Below are positions 20,391 to 29,946 of a DNA stretch of 64,000 bases, piece after piece (the stretch's first letter is position 1; every line of letters begins with the position of its first letter). A program made the translations under genes and the position numbers. The notes beneath the pieces are model-generated. The model did no database searches. It saw only the letters and a list, made by a program, of their open reading frames with translations, and had not been told where the DNA came from. This DNA is from Marinobacter koreensis (lineage in GTDB: Bacteria > Pseudomonadota > Gammaproteobacteria > Pseudomonadales > Oleiphilaceae), in the NCBI RefSeq assembly GCF_023156285.1, contig NZ_JAKZAJ010000003.1:248001-312000 (forward strand), in the 5' to 3' direction.

Positions 20391-21749
20391 ATGGGCGAAG
20401 GTTTCCATTCAGGCGATCATTCCAGAGTGATGACTGGAGGCGGAGCAGGCCAGCCGCGTGCTTTGTCCCGGGTGCTCAAAGAGGTTGCAGAACCGTTTGA
20501 GTCGGGGCCTGATATTCCGCTGGAACGACTGCTGTCCCGAATTGGTGCGGCTCGGATCGTCATGTTGGGCGAGGCGTCCCACGGGACTTCGGAATTCTAC
20601 CTGGCCCGGGCGCGCATTACCCGGGCGCTGATTGAGCAAAAGGGCTTTTCCTTCGTTGCTATTGAAGGTGATTGGCCCGATGCAGCCCGGATTGATCACT
20701 ATGTGCGGCACTCGGAATATCCACCTTCCGAATGGACGGCGTTTTCACGATTTCCTACCTGGATGTGGCGAAATGAGGAAGTCCGGGGGTTCATCGATTG
20801 GCTGCGAGAGTTCAATCGTCTCAGGTCGGCGCCGGACCGCATCGCTTTTCATGGCCTGGATCTATACAGCCTGTACAGCTCGATACGTGCGGTATTGGAG
20901 TACCTTGAAGAGGTGGATCCGGACCTCGCGGTTGATGCCAGGCGGCGATATGAATGCCTTGCGCCGTTTGAGGGAGAGCCCGCGAACTACGGCCGGGCAG
21001 CGCTGGACCCTGCCTATCAGACCTGTGAAAAACCAGTGCTGGATATGCTCCGCGAACTCCTGTCGCGTCACCGGCGTTACGCAGAGCACGATTCTGACCG
21101 CTTTCTCGATGCCGTTCAGAACGCTCGCCTGGTTGCCGATGCAGAAGAATATTACCGAACCCTGTATTACGGCACCCACAGTGCCTGGAATCTCCGGGAT
21201 ACGCATATGTTCCAGACCCTGGAAAGCCTGCTGGACCATTACGGTAGCGGTAGCAAGGCGGTAGTCTGGGCGCATAACAGTCATGTTGGCGACTCTGACG
21301 CCACGGATATGGGGCGGCGCGGCGAATTCAATATTGGCAGGCTCGCCCGGGGCCGTTATGGAGATGCCGTGTATGTTGTGGGGTTTGGTACTGATCACGG
21401 CACGGTGGCAGCGGCTTCGAACTGGGATGCGCCGATGGAGGTGAAATCCGTGAGGCCGGCGCTTGCCGGAAGCTACGAGCATGCCTGTCATGAGACAGGG
21501 TTGCCCTGTTTTCTCTTGCCGATGCGGAAAGCTGCCGGAGAGGTCCGTCAGGCCCTTATGCTCCGACATCTCGAGCGGGCCATCGGGGTGATCTATCGCC
21601 CCGAAACGGAACGGCAGAGTCATTATTTCCGGGCGTGTCTGCCCGAGCAGTTCGATGAATATGTCTGGCTGGATGAAACCTCTGCCATCACCCCGTTTTC
21701 GACGGGGACTATTCCGGGCATGCCGGATACCTATCCATTCGGGGTTTGA
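20391..21749 (+). CDS. Erythromycin esterase family protein
   Basis: A 452-residue protein of the EreA/succinoglycan-biosynthesis-like superfamily. Family blocks are MLGEASHGTSEFY (the His here is the proposed general base in EreA-type enzymes), FVAIEGDWPDA, FHGLDLYS and VVWAHNSHVGD. There is no signal peptide. Most chromosomal members have unknown substrates, and macrolide resistance should not be assumed. In many bacteria the family is fused or adjacent to a phosphoribosyltransferase; here it stands alone. It ends just before a bidirectional terminator shared with gltA. Confidence 0.88.
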   Translation: MGEGFHSGDHSRVMTGGGAGQPRALSRVLKEVAEPFESGPDIPLERLLSRIGAARIVMLGEASHGTSEFYLARARITRALIEQKGFSFVAIEGDWPDAARIDHYVRHSEYPPSEWTAFSRFPTWMWRNEEVRGFIDWLREFNRLRSAPDRIAFHGLDLYSLYSSIRAVLEYLEEVDPDLAVDARRRYECLAPFEGEPANYGRAALDPAYQTCEKPVLDMLRELLSRHRRYAEHDSDRFLDAVQNARLVADAEEYYRTLYYGTHSAWNLRDTHMFQTLESLLDHYGSGSKAVVWAHNSHVGDSDATDMGRRGEFNIGRLARGRYGDAVYVVGFGTDHGTVAAASNWDAPMEVKSVRPALAGSYEHACHETGLPCFLLPMRKAAGEVRQALMLRHLERAIGVIYRPETERQSHYFRACLPEQFDEYVWLDETSAITPFSTGTIPGMPDTYPFGV

Positions 21750-21761
21750 TTCCCTGGAAAC

Positions 21762-21791
21762 AAAAAGGCCGCTGGATTCAGCGGCCTTTTT
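21762..21791. terminator. Bidirectional terminator between the esterase-like gene and gltA
   Basis: AAAAA, stem GGCCGCTG / CAGCGGCC with loop GATT, TTTTT. Symmetrical, so it serves both converging genes. Confidence 0.92.
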
Positions 21792-21815
21792 GTTATCAAC
21801 GCGGTCTGTCCGGAC

Positions 21816-23090
21816 TTACTTCGTCGGGTAGTCGCGTTTTTCCGAGCCGGTGTAGAGCTGGCGTGGACGGCCAATACGGTAGTTGCCGCTAACCATCTCA
21901 TTCCAGTGGGAGAACCAGCCGATGGTCCGGGACATCGCAAAGATGACGGTGAACATGGAGGTTGGAATGCCGATCGCCTTCAGGATGATGCCGGAGTAGA
22001 AGTCGACGTTCGGATAAAGCTTGCGCTCCACGAAGTATTCATCTTCCAGCGCGATTTTTTCCAGGCGCTGCGCGATCTTCAGCAGCGGATCGTTTTCCAG
22101 GCCAAGCTCTTTGAGAACCTCATGAGCGGTTTCACGCATGACTTTGGCGCGCGGATCGAAGTTCTTGTAGACACGGTGGCCAAAGCCCATCAGACGGAAG
22201 GGATCGTCTTTGTCCTTGGCCTTCTCGATGAACTTCTCGATATTGGCTTCATCACCAATTTCCGCCAGCATATCCAGTACTGCCTCGTTGGCGCCACCAT
22301 GAGCCGGGCCCCAGAGTGCGGCAATGCCCGAGGCAATGCAGGCGTAGGGGTTTGCGCCGGTGGAGCCGGCCAGACGCACGGTAGACGTTGATGCGTTCTG
22401 CTCGTGATCGGCGTGCAGGATGAAGATCTTGTCCATGGCCTTGGCCAGGACCGGATTCGGCTTGTACTCCTCACAGGGTACGCCAAACATCATCTGCAGG
22501 AAGTTCTCGGAGTAGGACAGGTCGTTCCGTGGATACATGAACGGCTGACCCAGACTGTACTTGTAACACCAGGCCGCAATCGTTGGCATCTTCGCAACCA
22601 GGCGATGTGCTGTGATCTGACGCTGCGTTTCGTCGGTCACATCCATCTGGTCGTGATAGAACGCTGAAAGCGCTCCCACAACGCCGCACATGATTGCCAT
22701 CGGATGCGCGTCACGACGGAAGCCGTGGAAGAAATTGCGCATCTGGTCGTGCAGCATGGTGTGATTCTTGATGGTCTCGTGGAATCGCTTGTTTTCCTCG
22801 TCAGAAGGCAATTCGCCGTTCAGCAGGAGGTAGCATACTTCGAGGTAATCGGAGTGTTCCGCGAGCTGGTCAATAGGGTAGCCCCGGTGCAGGAGTACGC
22901 CATTTGCGCCGTCAATGTAAGTGATGGCTGATTCGCAGGCAGCGGTGGATACGAATCCCGGATCGTAGGTGAAAACGCCTTCCTGGACGAGGCCTCGTAC
23001 GTCAATGACGTCAGGGCCGACGGTGCCGGAATATACCGGTAGCTCAATGGACTTATCACCCACCGAGAGCGTGGCTTTCCTGTCGGTCAT
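21816..23090 (-). CDS. gltA: Citrate synthase
   Basis: A 424-residue type II (Gram-negative, NADH-sensitive type) citrate synthase that condenses oxaloacetate and acetyl-CoA. The catalytic residues are visible in [25 protein letters not shown] and [20 protein letters not shown] lies before the ATG. The gene is divergent from sdhCDAB, the usual arrangement in gammaproteobacteria, with its promoter at 23178-23205. Confidence 0.97.
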   Translation of the reverse strand: MTDRKATLSVGDKSIELPVYSGTVGPDVIDVRGLVQEGVFTYDPGFVSTAACESAITYIDGANGVLLHRGYPIDQLAEHSDYLEVCYLLLNGELPSDEENKRFHETIKNHTMLHDQMRNFFHGFRRDAHPMAIMCGVVGALSAFYHDQMDVTDETQRQITAHRLVAKMPTIAAWCYKYSLGQPFMYPRNDLSYSENFLQMMFGVPCEEYKPNPVLAKAMDKIFILHADHEQNASTSTVRLAGSTGANPYACIASGIAALWGPAHGGANEAVLDMLAEIGDEANIEKFIEKAKDKDDPFRLMGFGHRVYKNFDPRAKVMRETAHEVLKELGLENDPLLKIAQRLEKIALEDEYFVERKLYPNVDFYSGIILKAIGIPTSMFTVIFAMSRTIGWFSHWNEMVSGNYRIGRPRQLYTGSEKRDYPTK

Positions 23091-23177
23091 GGTGCTCTCC
23101 TATGTATCAGCTTTGACAGCTTTTGGCTGCATGTGTAGATGCGCAGAAGGCGCGTATTATCGCAAAACTGGCGGCAA

Positions 23178-23205
23178 AATATAGGGCGTCAGCTTTTTTT
23201 GTCAA
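23178..23205 (-). promoter_or_regulatory. Sigma-70 promoter of gltA
   Basis: Minus-strand TTGACA (23200-23205), 16 bases, TATATT (23178-23183). The predicted start near 23171 leaves a leader of about 80 bases. Confidence 0.7.
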
Positions 23206-23355
23206 TGGACAGGCGTGGAAAACAGTGCAAATTCTCACCACTTGTAAATCAGGGATATCCCAAACAGAGCGCCGGGCGCACGAAAACCGGTTTGTCAATC
23301 ATCCTTTTAGATGCCGCCAACCCACTGATTACGGGCAACAGAAAGGGTGGAGCGT

Positions 23356-23384
23356 TTGTAATTGTAAGGGCCTCTCCTTATAAT
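23356..23384 (+). promoter_or_regulatory. Sigma-70 promoter of the sdh operon
   Basis: TTGTAA (23356-23361), 17 bases, TATAAT (23379-23384). The predicted start near 23391 leaves a leader of about 175 bases before sdhC. The gltA-sdhC gap as a whole (23091-23565) holds these two divergent promoters and no gene that I can support. Confidence 0.6.
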
Positions 23385-23565
23385 CCGTAGCCCGGAATCG
23401 GGGATGATGGCGTCTGTAAGCTTCTGCCTAGCAAGCTACCTGGCTGTCATCCGCCCTCCTGAACCAATCGGTTGTCGGTACCGTATCGATATTCCGATCC
23501 TAACATACCAACGTCCGCCGTCGGTTCGCCGGCCTCGCGGAATCAAGAGAGAGTGTGAGAGCGCT

Positions 23566-23940
23566 GTGAATAGCAAACGACCAGTAAATCTCGATCTCGG
23601 CAAGTTTCATTTTCCACTGCCAGCCATCACGTCCATATTGCACCGCATCAGCGGCATTATCATTTTTGTCGGCGTTGCGTTTCTGCTGTATGGGCTGCAG
23701 CTTTCCCTGTCCGGGGAAGAAGGTTTCAGTCGGGTAAGTGAACTGCTGGACAGCTTCCTTGCCAAGCTGATTATCTGGGGCATCCTGTCTGCTCTGCTGT
23801 ACCACCTGGTTGCAGGTATCAAGCACCTGTTCATGGATATGGGCATTGGTGAAGAGCTTGAGAGTGGTCGCCTCGCCGCGAAGATCACGATCGTGGTTTC
23901 CGTCATTCTTTTCGTTCTCGCAGGAGTCTGGGTATGGTAA
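23566..23940 (+). CDS. sdhC: Succinate dehydrogenase cytochrome b556 subunit
   Basis: A 124-residue membrane anchor of complex II with three helices. SILHRISGIIIF contains the Ser and Arg of the quinone site, and YHLVAGIKHLFMD contains the heme-ligand histidine. I chose the GTG at 23566 because homology begins at NSKRPVNLDLG; an upstream in-frame ATG at 23404 would add about 54 unrelated residues and precedes the likely transcript leader. It overlaps sdhD by 7 bases. Confidence 0.94.
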   Translation: MNSKRPVNLDLGKFHFPLPAITSILHRISGIIIFVGVAFLLYGLQLSLSGEEGFSRVSELLDSFLAKLIIWGILSALLYHLVAGIKHLFMDMGIGEELESGRLAAKITIVVSVILFVLAGVWVW

Positions 23941-24278
23941 ACAGCGTCACGAACCTGGGTCGCAGTGGTGTCTTCGACTGGATGATCCAGCGGGTAACAG
24001 CCTACGTACTCGCCCTCTATACCTTGTTTATGTTCGGCTTTCTGCTGACGACCGACGTCAGCTACGCGAGCTGGTCCGGACTTTTCGATCAGACCTGGTT
24101 CCGGATCTTCACGCTCCTGGCGTTGCTCTCGATCGGCGGTCACGCCTGGGTCGGCCTCTGGACGATCACCACCGACTACATCAAGCCCATGGGAGCGCGT
24201 TTCATTGTGCAGGCACTGTGCGGCCTGACTATGTTCGTGTACCTGGTGTGGGGCATTCAGATTCTTTGGGGGCTTTAA
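23934..24278 (+). CDS. sdhD: Succinate dehydrogenase hydrophobic membrane anchor
   Basis: A 114-residue second membrane anchor of complex II with three predicted helices. The N-terminal LGRSGVFDWMIQRVTAYVLA and the His in SIGGHAWVGLWTITTDYIKP match the SdhD quinone and heme region. The start overlaps the end of sdhC, and sdhA follows after 3 bases. Confidence 0.94.
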   Translation: MVNSVTNLGRSGVFDWMIQRVTAYVLALYTLFMFGFLLTTDVSYASWSGLFDQTWFRIFTLLALLSIGGHAWVGLWTITTDYIKPMGARFIVQALCGLTMFVYLVWGIQILWGL

Positions 24279-24281
24279 TAG

Positions 24282-26054
24282 ATGGCTAACATCAAAACCA
24301 TGTCTTACGACGCGATTGTTATCGGTGGTGGCGGTGCCGGTATGCGAGCCGCCCTGCAGCTGACAGAATCCGGTATCAATACCGCGTGCATCACGAAAGT
24401 ATTTCCGACCCGGTCTCACACCGTGTCTGCCCAGGGTGGTATTACCTGCGCGATCGCCAGTGCGGATCCGAACGATGACTGGCGCTGGCACATGTACGAC
24501 ACCGTGAAGGGGTCTGACTATATTGGCGACCAGGATGCCATTGAATACATGTGTTCCGTCGGCCCGCAGGCGGTCTTCGAGCTTGAGCACATGGGGCTTC
24601 CGTTCTCTCGTACCGAGCAGGGTCGTATCTATCAGCGTCCTTTTGGTGGCCAGTCCAAGGATTACGGCAAGGGCGGTCAGGCTGCCCGTACGTGCGCAGC
24701 AGCCGACCGTACCGGTCATGCGCTCCTGCACACCCTGTACCAGGCTAACCTGAAGGGCGGTACAACGTTCCTGAACGAATGGTATGCGGTGGATCTGGTC
24801 AAGAACGCCAAGGACGAAGTGGTTGGCGTTGTTGGGATCGAAATCGAGACCGGTGAAGTCTGCTACATCAAATCGAAGGCCACGGTCCTTGCAACGGGCG
24901 GTGCTGGTCGGATCTATGCTTCCACCACCAACGCAATGATCAACACCGGCGACGGTATTGGTATGGCGCTGCGTGCCGGGTTCCCGGTTCAGGATATGGA
25001 AATGTGGCAGTTCCACCCGACCGGTATCCACGGTGCCGGTACCTTGGTGACCGAAGGTTGTCGGGGTGAGGGCGGCTACCTGATCAACTCCGAGGGTGAG
25101 CGCTTCATGGAGCGTTATGCTCCGAACGCAAAGGACCTCGCCGGTCGTGACGTGGTGGCTCGGTCCATGGTGATGGAGATCCTGGAAGGCCGTGGTTGCG
25201 GCCCGGAAAAGGATCACGTACTGCTGAAGCTGGATCACCTGGGCGAGGAGACTCTGAACCTGCGTCTGCCGGGTATCTGTGAGCTGTCACGCACCTTTGC
25301 TCATGTCGATCCGGTCAAAGAGCCGATTCCGGTTGTTCCGACCTGTCATTACATGATGGGCGGCATTCCGACCAACGTGGGTGGCCAGGCGCTTACCCAG
25401 GACGAGAATGGCAACGACAAGCCAATTCCGGGTCTGTTCGCCTGTGGCGAGGCAGCCTGCGTGTCGGTACACGGCGCCAACCGTCTCGGTGGTAACTCGC
25501 TGCTGGATCTCGTGGTCTTCGGCCGTGCGGCCGGTCTCCACATCGAGGAGCAGCTCCGCGGTGGATTCGAAGTCGACGGCGCGAGCGAGGAAGACATCAA
25601 GCGTGCCATGGCTCGCCTGGAACGGCTGAACAGTGCGTCCGAAGGCGAGGACGTTGCCCAGGTTCGCAAGGATCTCCAGAACTGCATGCAGCTGTACTTC
25701 GGCGTGTTCCGTGACGGCGACAGCATGGAGAAAGGGCTCAAGCTGCTTGAGGAAATCGGTGAGCGGGTCAAGAAGACCCGTCTGGCAGATACCAGTGATG
25801 CCTTTAACACCGCACGGATCGAGGCTCTCGAGCTGGACAACCTGTTCGAGGTTGCCTATGCGACTGCGAAATCGGCGACCGAGCGTAAAGAAAGTCGTGG
25901 TGCTCACGCACGGAACGACTTCACCGAGCGTGATGACGAGAACTGGCTGAAGCATTCTCTGTACTTCCCGCTGGACAAGCGTGTTGGCAAGCGTGATGTG
26001 AACTTCGCGCCGAAGACCGTTCCGACGTTCGAACCGAAGATCCGGACTTATTAA
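24282..26054 (+). CDS. sdhA: Succinate dehydrogenase flavoprotein subunit
   Basis: A 590-residue catalytic subunit oxidising succinate to fumarate. The FAD-binding motif is [15 protein letters not shown]. The histidine that carries covalent FAD is in [23 protein letters not shown] and the Arg-containing RGEGGYLIN region form the dicarboxylate site. The C-terminus has [18 protein letters not shown], typical for SdhA. Third gene of sdhCDAB. Confidence 0.97.
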   Translation: MANIKTMSYDAIVIGGGGAGMRAALQLTESGINTACITKVFPTRSHTVSAQGGITCAIASADPNDDWRWHMYDTVKGSDYIGDQDAIEYMCSVGPQAVFELEHMGLPFSRTEQGRIYQRPFGGQSKDYGKGGQAARTCAAADRTGHALLHTLYQANLKGGTTFLNEWYAVDLVKNAKDEVVGVVGIEIETGEVCYIKSKATVLATGGAGRIYASTTNAMINTGDGIGMALRAGFPVQDMEMWQFHPTGIHGAGTLVTEGCRGEGGYLINSEGERFMERYAPNAKDLAGRDVVARSMVMEILEGRGCGPEKDHVLLKLDHLGEETLNLRLPGICELSRTFAHVDPVKEPIPVVPTCHYMMGGIPTNVGGQALTQDENGNDKPIPGLFACGEAACVSVHGANRLGGNSLLDLVVFGRAAGLHIEEQLRGGFEVDGASEEDIKRAMARLERLNSASEGEDVAQVRKDLQNCMQLYFGVFRDGDSMEKGLKLLEEIGERVKKTRLADTSDAFNTARIEALELDNLFEVAYATAKSATERKESRGAHARNDFTERDDENWLKHSLYFPLDKRVGKRDVNFAPKTVPTFEPKIRTY

Positions 26055-26069
26055 GGGGAGGATCAAGAC

Positions 26070-26774
26070 ATGTTGGTAAGCCTTTACCGTTACAACCCGG
26101 AAACTGACAACGCCCCTTACATGCAGGACGTTGAGATCGAGATTCCCGCAGGCAAGGACCTGATGGTTCTGGATGTCCTCAACCTGGTGAAGGAGAAGGA
26201 CCCGTCCATGAGCTATCGCCGCTCCTGCCGGGAAGGCGTTTGCGGATCTGACGGCATGAATATGAACGGCAAGAACGGTCTGGCGTGTATCACGCCGGTG
26301 TCCGATGTCGTCAAGAACAACAAGCTGGTGTTGCGCCCGCTGCCGGGTCTGCCGGTCATTCGCGACCTGGTGGTGGACATGAGCCTTTTCTACAAGCAAT
26401 ACGAAAAGGTCATGCCGTACCTGGTCAATGACAAGCCCGCACCGGCCATTGAGCGCCTGCAAACCCCGGAAGACCGGGAGAAGCTGGACGGCCTGTACGA
26501 GTGTATTCTGTGTGCCTGCTGTTCCACGTCCTGTCCGTCGTTCTGGTGGAATCCGGACAAGTTCATCGGCCCGGCCGGCCTGCTGCAGGCATACCGTTTC
26601 CTGGCGGACAGCCGGGATACCGCCCAGGCTGAGCGCCTTGCGAACCTCGATGACCCGTTCAGTGTTTTCCGCTGCCGGGGCATCATGAACTGTGTCAGCG
26701 TCTGCCCGAAAGGCCTGAACCCCACAAGGGCAATCGGCCACATTCGGAATCTTCTGCTGCAGCGGGCTACTTAA
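26070..26774 (+). CDS. sdhB: Succinate dehydrogenase iron-sulfur subunit
   Basis: A 234-residue subunit that moves electrons from FAD to quinone. Three cluster sites are visible: 2Fe-2S (SCREGVCGSDGMN with a later Cys), 4Fe-4S (CILCACCSTSCP) and 3Fe-4S (CRGIMNCVSVCPKG). AGGGGAGG precedes the ATG. It ends the sdh part; sucA follows after 309 bases. Confidence 0.97.
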   Translation: MLVSLYRYNPETDNAPYMQDVEIEIPAGKDLMVLDVLNLVKEKDPSMSYRRSCREGVCGSDGMNMNGKNGLACITPVSDVVKNNKLVLRPLPGLPVIRDLVVDMSLFYKQYEKVMPYLVNDKPAPAIERLQTPEDREKLDGLYECILCACCSTSCPSFWWNPDKFIGPAGLLQAYRFLADSRDTAQAERLANLDDPFSVFRCRGIMNCVSVCPKGLNPTRAIGHIRNLLLQRAT

Positions 26775-27083
26775 GCAGCAGAGTTCTCAGTAGACGCTAT
26801 ACTGTTCTGACCAGGCTAGCACCCAGAAGGCCCTGCGACTCGCAGGGCCTTCAACCAAAGGCTTATAGTCAAAGGTCTTATCCGGGTGCACACTACGCAT
26901 GCCGTTACGATAACTTATCAGGTTTTCCGGCGGCGTTGCCGAGTATAAAAACCACTGGGGATTGGAAAACATCCGTGTCGCGTGTGGTGGTCAAAGTCAT
27001 GCCGTAATATCCCGTATTGACTGAGAATTACCCCTGACCGACCATACCGGCTCCCCGCACCAGCCCAAGGTGAGCTATTCAAG
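26775..27083 (+). other. sdhB-sucA intergenic region with a strong hairpin
   Basis: 309 bases without a gene. A perfect 12-base stem GAAGGCCCTGCG / CGCAGGGCCTTC with loop ACT lies at 26826-26852. It lacks a T run, so it may be a partial terminator or an RNA-end stabiliser between sdhB and sucA. I see no convincing sucA promoter. AAGGTGAG about 10 bases before 27084 is the sucA ribosome site. Confidence 0.5.
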
Positions 27084-29921
27084 ATGCACGAAAGCATAAT
27101 GGAGCAGTTGTGGCAGACCTCCCATCTCCAGGGAGGAAACCTTGCCTACGTTGAACAGCTTTTTGAGACCTACCTGACAGACCCCAATGCCGTTCCAGAA
27201 GAATGGCGAAGCTATTTTGACAAGCTTCCGAGCGTTGATGGCTATAAAGGCCGGGACGTCGTTCATTCTTCCATTCGTGAACAGTTCGAGCACATTTCCC
27301 GCAATCAGCGCTTCCTCGCCAGCAGTGGCGTTCCCGCCAGCGCAACCTCCGATGCGGACAAGAAGCAGATTCGTGTTCTGCAGCTCATAAACGCCTTTCG
27401 CTTTCGTGGCCATCAGGAGGCCAAGCTCGACCCGCTGGGTGTCTGGCAACGCACCCCGGTCGAGGATCTGGATCCGAAGTTCCACGAGCTGAGTGACTCC
27501 GATCTGGATCTCGAGTTCCAGGTAGGCTCGCTGAATTTCGGCGCAGAATCCATGAAGCTGTCGGATATCGTCGACGGTCTGCGTCGGACCTACTGCGAGA
27601 GCATCGGCGCCGAGTACATGCATGTGGTTGATACCCGCATCAAGCGTTGGTTCCAGCAGCGTATGGAGCCGGTTCGCTCCCGTCCGGAGTACGAAACCAA
27701 GACGCGCAAACATATTCTCGAGCGTCTGACTGCCGCCGAGGGGCTGGAAAAGTATCTGGGTTCCCGTTATCCCGGTGTCAAGCGTTTCGGACTGGAGGGC
27801 GCTGAGAGCCTGATTCCATGTCTGGACGAGCTTATTCAGCGTGCAGGCTCCTACGGCGCCAAGGAAATCGTTCTGGGTATGGCCCACCGTGGACGCCTGA
27901 ACGTGCTGGTAAACACCCTTGGCAAGAACCCCAAGGAGCTGTTTGACGAATTCGAAGGCAAGAAGCTCGCGGATTCCGGTTCCGGTGACGTCAAGTACCA
28001 CCAGGGGTTCTCCTCAAACATCATGACAGCCGGTGGCGAAATTCACCTCGCCATGGCTTTCAACCCGTCCCACCTGGAAATTGTATCTCCGGTGGTAGAG
28101 GGGTCGGTACGCGCACGTCAGACCCGTCGTGGTGATCAGGATGGCACCCAGGTTGTGCCGATTGTCATGCACGGTGATGCGGCGTTTGCCGGGCAGGGCG
28201 TCGTCATGGAAACCTTCCAGATGTCCCAGACCCGCGGTTTCGGCGTGGGCGGCACCATCCATATTGTGATCAACAATCAGGTTGGTTTTACCACCAGCAA
28301 ACAGGAAGACGCCCGCTCCACCGAGTACTGCACCGATGTCGCCAAAATGGTGCAGGCGCCCATCCTCCACGTGAACGCCGACGATCCCGAAGCGGTCATC
28401 TTTGCCACGCAGATGGCGATGGACTACCGCAACGAATTCAAGCGGGACGTCGTGATTGACCTGGTCTGCTACCGCCGTCGGGGTCATAACGAGGCCGACG
28501 AGCCGGCTGCCACACAGCCGATGATGTATGAAAAGATTCGCAAGCTGAAAACGACCCGGGGTCTTTACGCCGAGCAACTGGTGGCCGCGGGTGTCATTGG
28601 CGAAGAAGAAGCAAAGCAGATCGAAACCGAATATCGCGATGCCCTGGATAAAGGCGAGCACGTGGTCAAGTCACTGGTGAAAGAGCCCAACAAGGAGCTC
28701 TATGTGGACTGGACGCCGTACCTCGGTCACGAGTGGACCGCCAAGTGCAAGACCAGTGTCAACCTGAAAACCGTCCAGAAGCTCGGTAAGCAGCTGACCT
28801 CCGTACCGGAAGGGTTCAGTATTCAGCGCCAGGTTTCCAAGATCATCAACGATCGGGAAAAGATGACAGCCGGTGCACTGGCTCTGAACTGGGGCTACGG
28901 CGAAATGATGGCCTATGCCACGCTGATTAACGAGGGCCATCCGATCCGGATTACCGGTCAGGATGTCGGTCGGGGTACGTTCTCTCACCGGCATGCGGTC
29001 CTGCACAACCAGAAAGACGGCTCGACTCATACCTCTCTGCAGCACATTGCAGACGATCAGCCGAGTTTCGAGATTTACGACTCGCTGCTCTCCGAAGAGG
29101 CGGTGATGGCGTTCGAGTACGGCTATTCAACGACCACGCCGGATGCTCTGATCGTCTGGGAAGCGCAGTTTGGCGACTTCGCCAACGGCGCACAGGTCGT
29201 CATCGACCAGTTCCTGACCAGTGGCGAACACAAGTGGGGCCGGCTCTGTGGTCTGACCCTTCTGTTGCCACACGGCTATGAAGGCCAGGGTCCGGAACAC
29301 AGTTCCGCCCGACTCGAGCGTTTCCTGCAGCTTTGTGCCGAGCACAATATTCAGGTGTGCGTGCCGACGACCCCGTCCCAGGTCTTCCATATGCTCCGGC
29401 GGCAGGTGAAGCGGCCGCTGCGTAAGCCGCTGGTTGCCATCACGCCGAAGAGTCTGCTTCGTCACAAGGAAGCGATTTCGGGGCTGGATGATTTGACCTC
29501 CGGTACCTTCCAGACTGTGCTGCCAGAGAAGGAGCCGTCCGACCCGAAGAAGGTGACACGCCTGATCATGTGCAGCGGCAAGGTCTACTATGATTTGCTG
29601 GAGAAGAAAAAGGCGGATGAGCGGGACGATACGGCGATCGTGCGTATTGAACAGCTGTACCCGTTCCCCGCAGACGATCTGGACGAACTGCTGGGTCAAT
29701 ACACCAAGTTGAAGAACGTGGTGTGGTGCCAGGAAGAGCCAATGAACCAGGGCGCGTGGTACTGCAGTCAGCATCATATGCGTAATGCGCTACAGCGCCT
29801 GGATCCCAAGCTGTACCTTCAGTATGCCGGTCGTGATGCTTCTGCTGCTCCTGCTTGTGGGCACATGTCAGTGCACATTGAAGAGCAGAAGAAACTGGTC
29901 AACGACGCGTTTGAAATCTGA
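27084..29921 (+). CDS. sucA: 2-oxoglutarate dehydrogenase E1 component
   Basis: A 945-residue thiamine-diphosphate enzyme that decarboxylates 2-oxoglutarate and loads succinyl groups onto SucB. The N-terminal segment MHESIMEQLWQTSHLQGGN is the E2-docking peptide. GMAHRGRLNVL and the GHNEADEP region are E1 active-site and cofactor blocks. The C-terminal half is the transketolase-like part (NQGAWYCSQHHM). Followed by sucB after 25 bases. Confidence 0.97.
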   Translation: MHESIMEQLWQTSHLQGGNLAYVEQLFETYLTDPNAVPEEWRSYFDKLPSVDGYKGRDVVHSSIREQFEHISRNQRFLASSGVPASATSDADKKQIRVLQLINAFRFRGHQEAKLDPLGVWQRTPVEDLDPKFHELSDSDLDLEFQVGSLNFGAESMKLSDIVDGLRRTYCESIGAEYMHVVDTRIKRWFQQRMEPVRSRPEYETKTRKHILERLTAAEGLEKYLGSRYPGVKRFGLEGAESLIPCLDELIQRAGSYGAKEIVLGMAHRGRLNVLVNTLGKNPKELFDEFEGKKLADSGSGDVKYHQGFSSNIMTAGGEIHLAMAFNPSHLEIVSPVVEGSVRARQTRRGDQDGTQVVPIVMHGDAAFAGQGVVMETFQMSQTRGFGVGGTIHIVINNQVGFTTSKQEDARSTEYCTDVAKMVQAPILHVNADDPEAVIFATQMAMDYRNEFKRDVVIDLVCYRRRGHNEADEPAATQPMMYEKIRKLKTTRGLYAEQLVAAGVIGEEEAKQIETEYRDALDKGEHVVKSLVKEPNKELYVDWTPYLGHEWTAKCKTSVNLKTVQKLGKQLTSVPEGFSIQRQVSKIINDREKMTAGALALNWGYGEMMAYATLINEGHPIRITGQDVGRGTFSHRHAVLHNQKDGSTHTSLQHIADDQPSFEIYDSLLSEEAVMAFEYGYSTTTPDALIVWEAQFGDFANGAQVVIDQFLTSGEHKWGRLCGLTLLLPHGYEGQGPEHSSARLERFLQLCAEHNIQVCVPTTPSQVFHMLRRQVKRPLRKPLVAITPKSLLRHKEAISGLDDLTSGTFQTVLPEKEPSDPKKVTRLIMCSGKVYYDLLEKKKADERDDTAIVRIEQLYPFPADDLDELLGQYTKLKNVVWCQEEPMNQGAWYCSQHHMRNALQRLDPKLYLQYAGRDASAAPACGHMSVHIEEQKKLVNDAFEI

Positions 29922-29946
29922 CGAGCTACCGAACTAAGGATTTGTA

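Noticed and set aside
23607..25238. 543-codon minus-strand open frame across sdhC, sdhD and sdhA
   Set aside because: It crosses three certain genes of the opposite strand and encodes a low-complexity His/Arg/Gly-rich product.
25287..26741. 484-codon open frame on the minus strand opposite sdhA-sdhB
   Set aside because: A shadow of the strongly biased sdh coding frame. The protein is His/Arg/Val-rich with no family resemblance, and sdhA/sdhB are certain.
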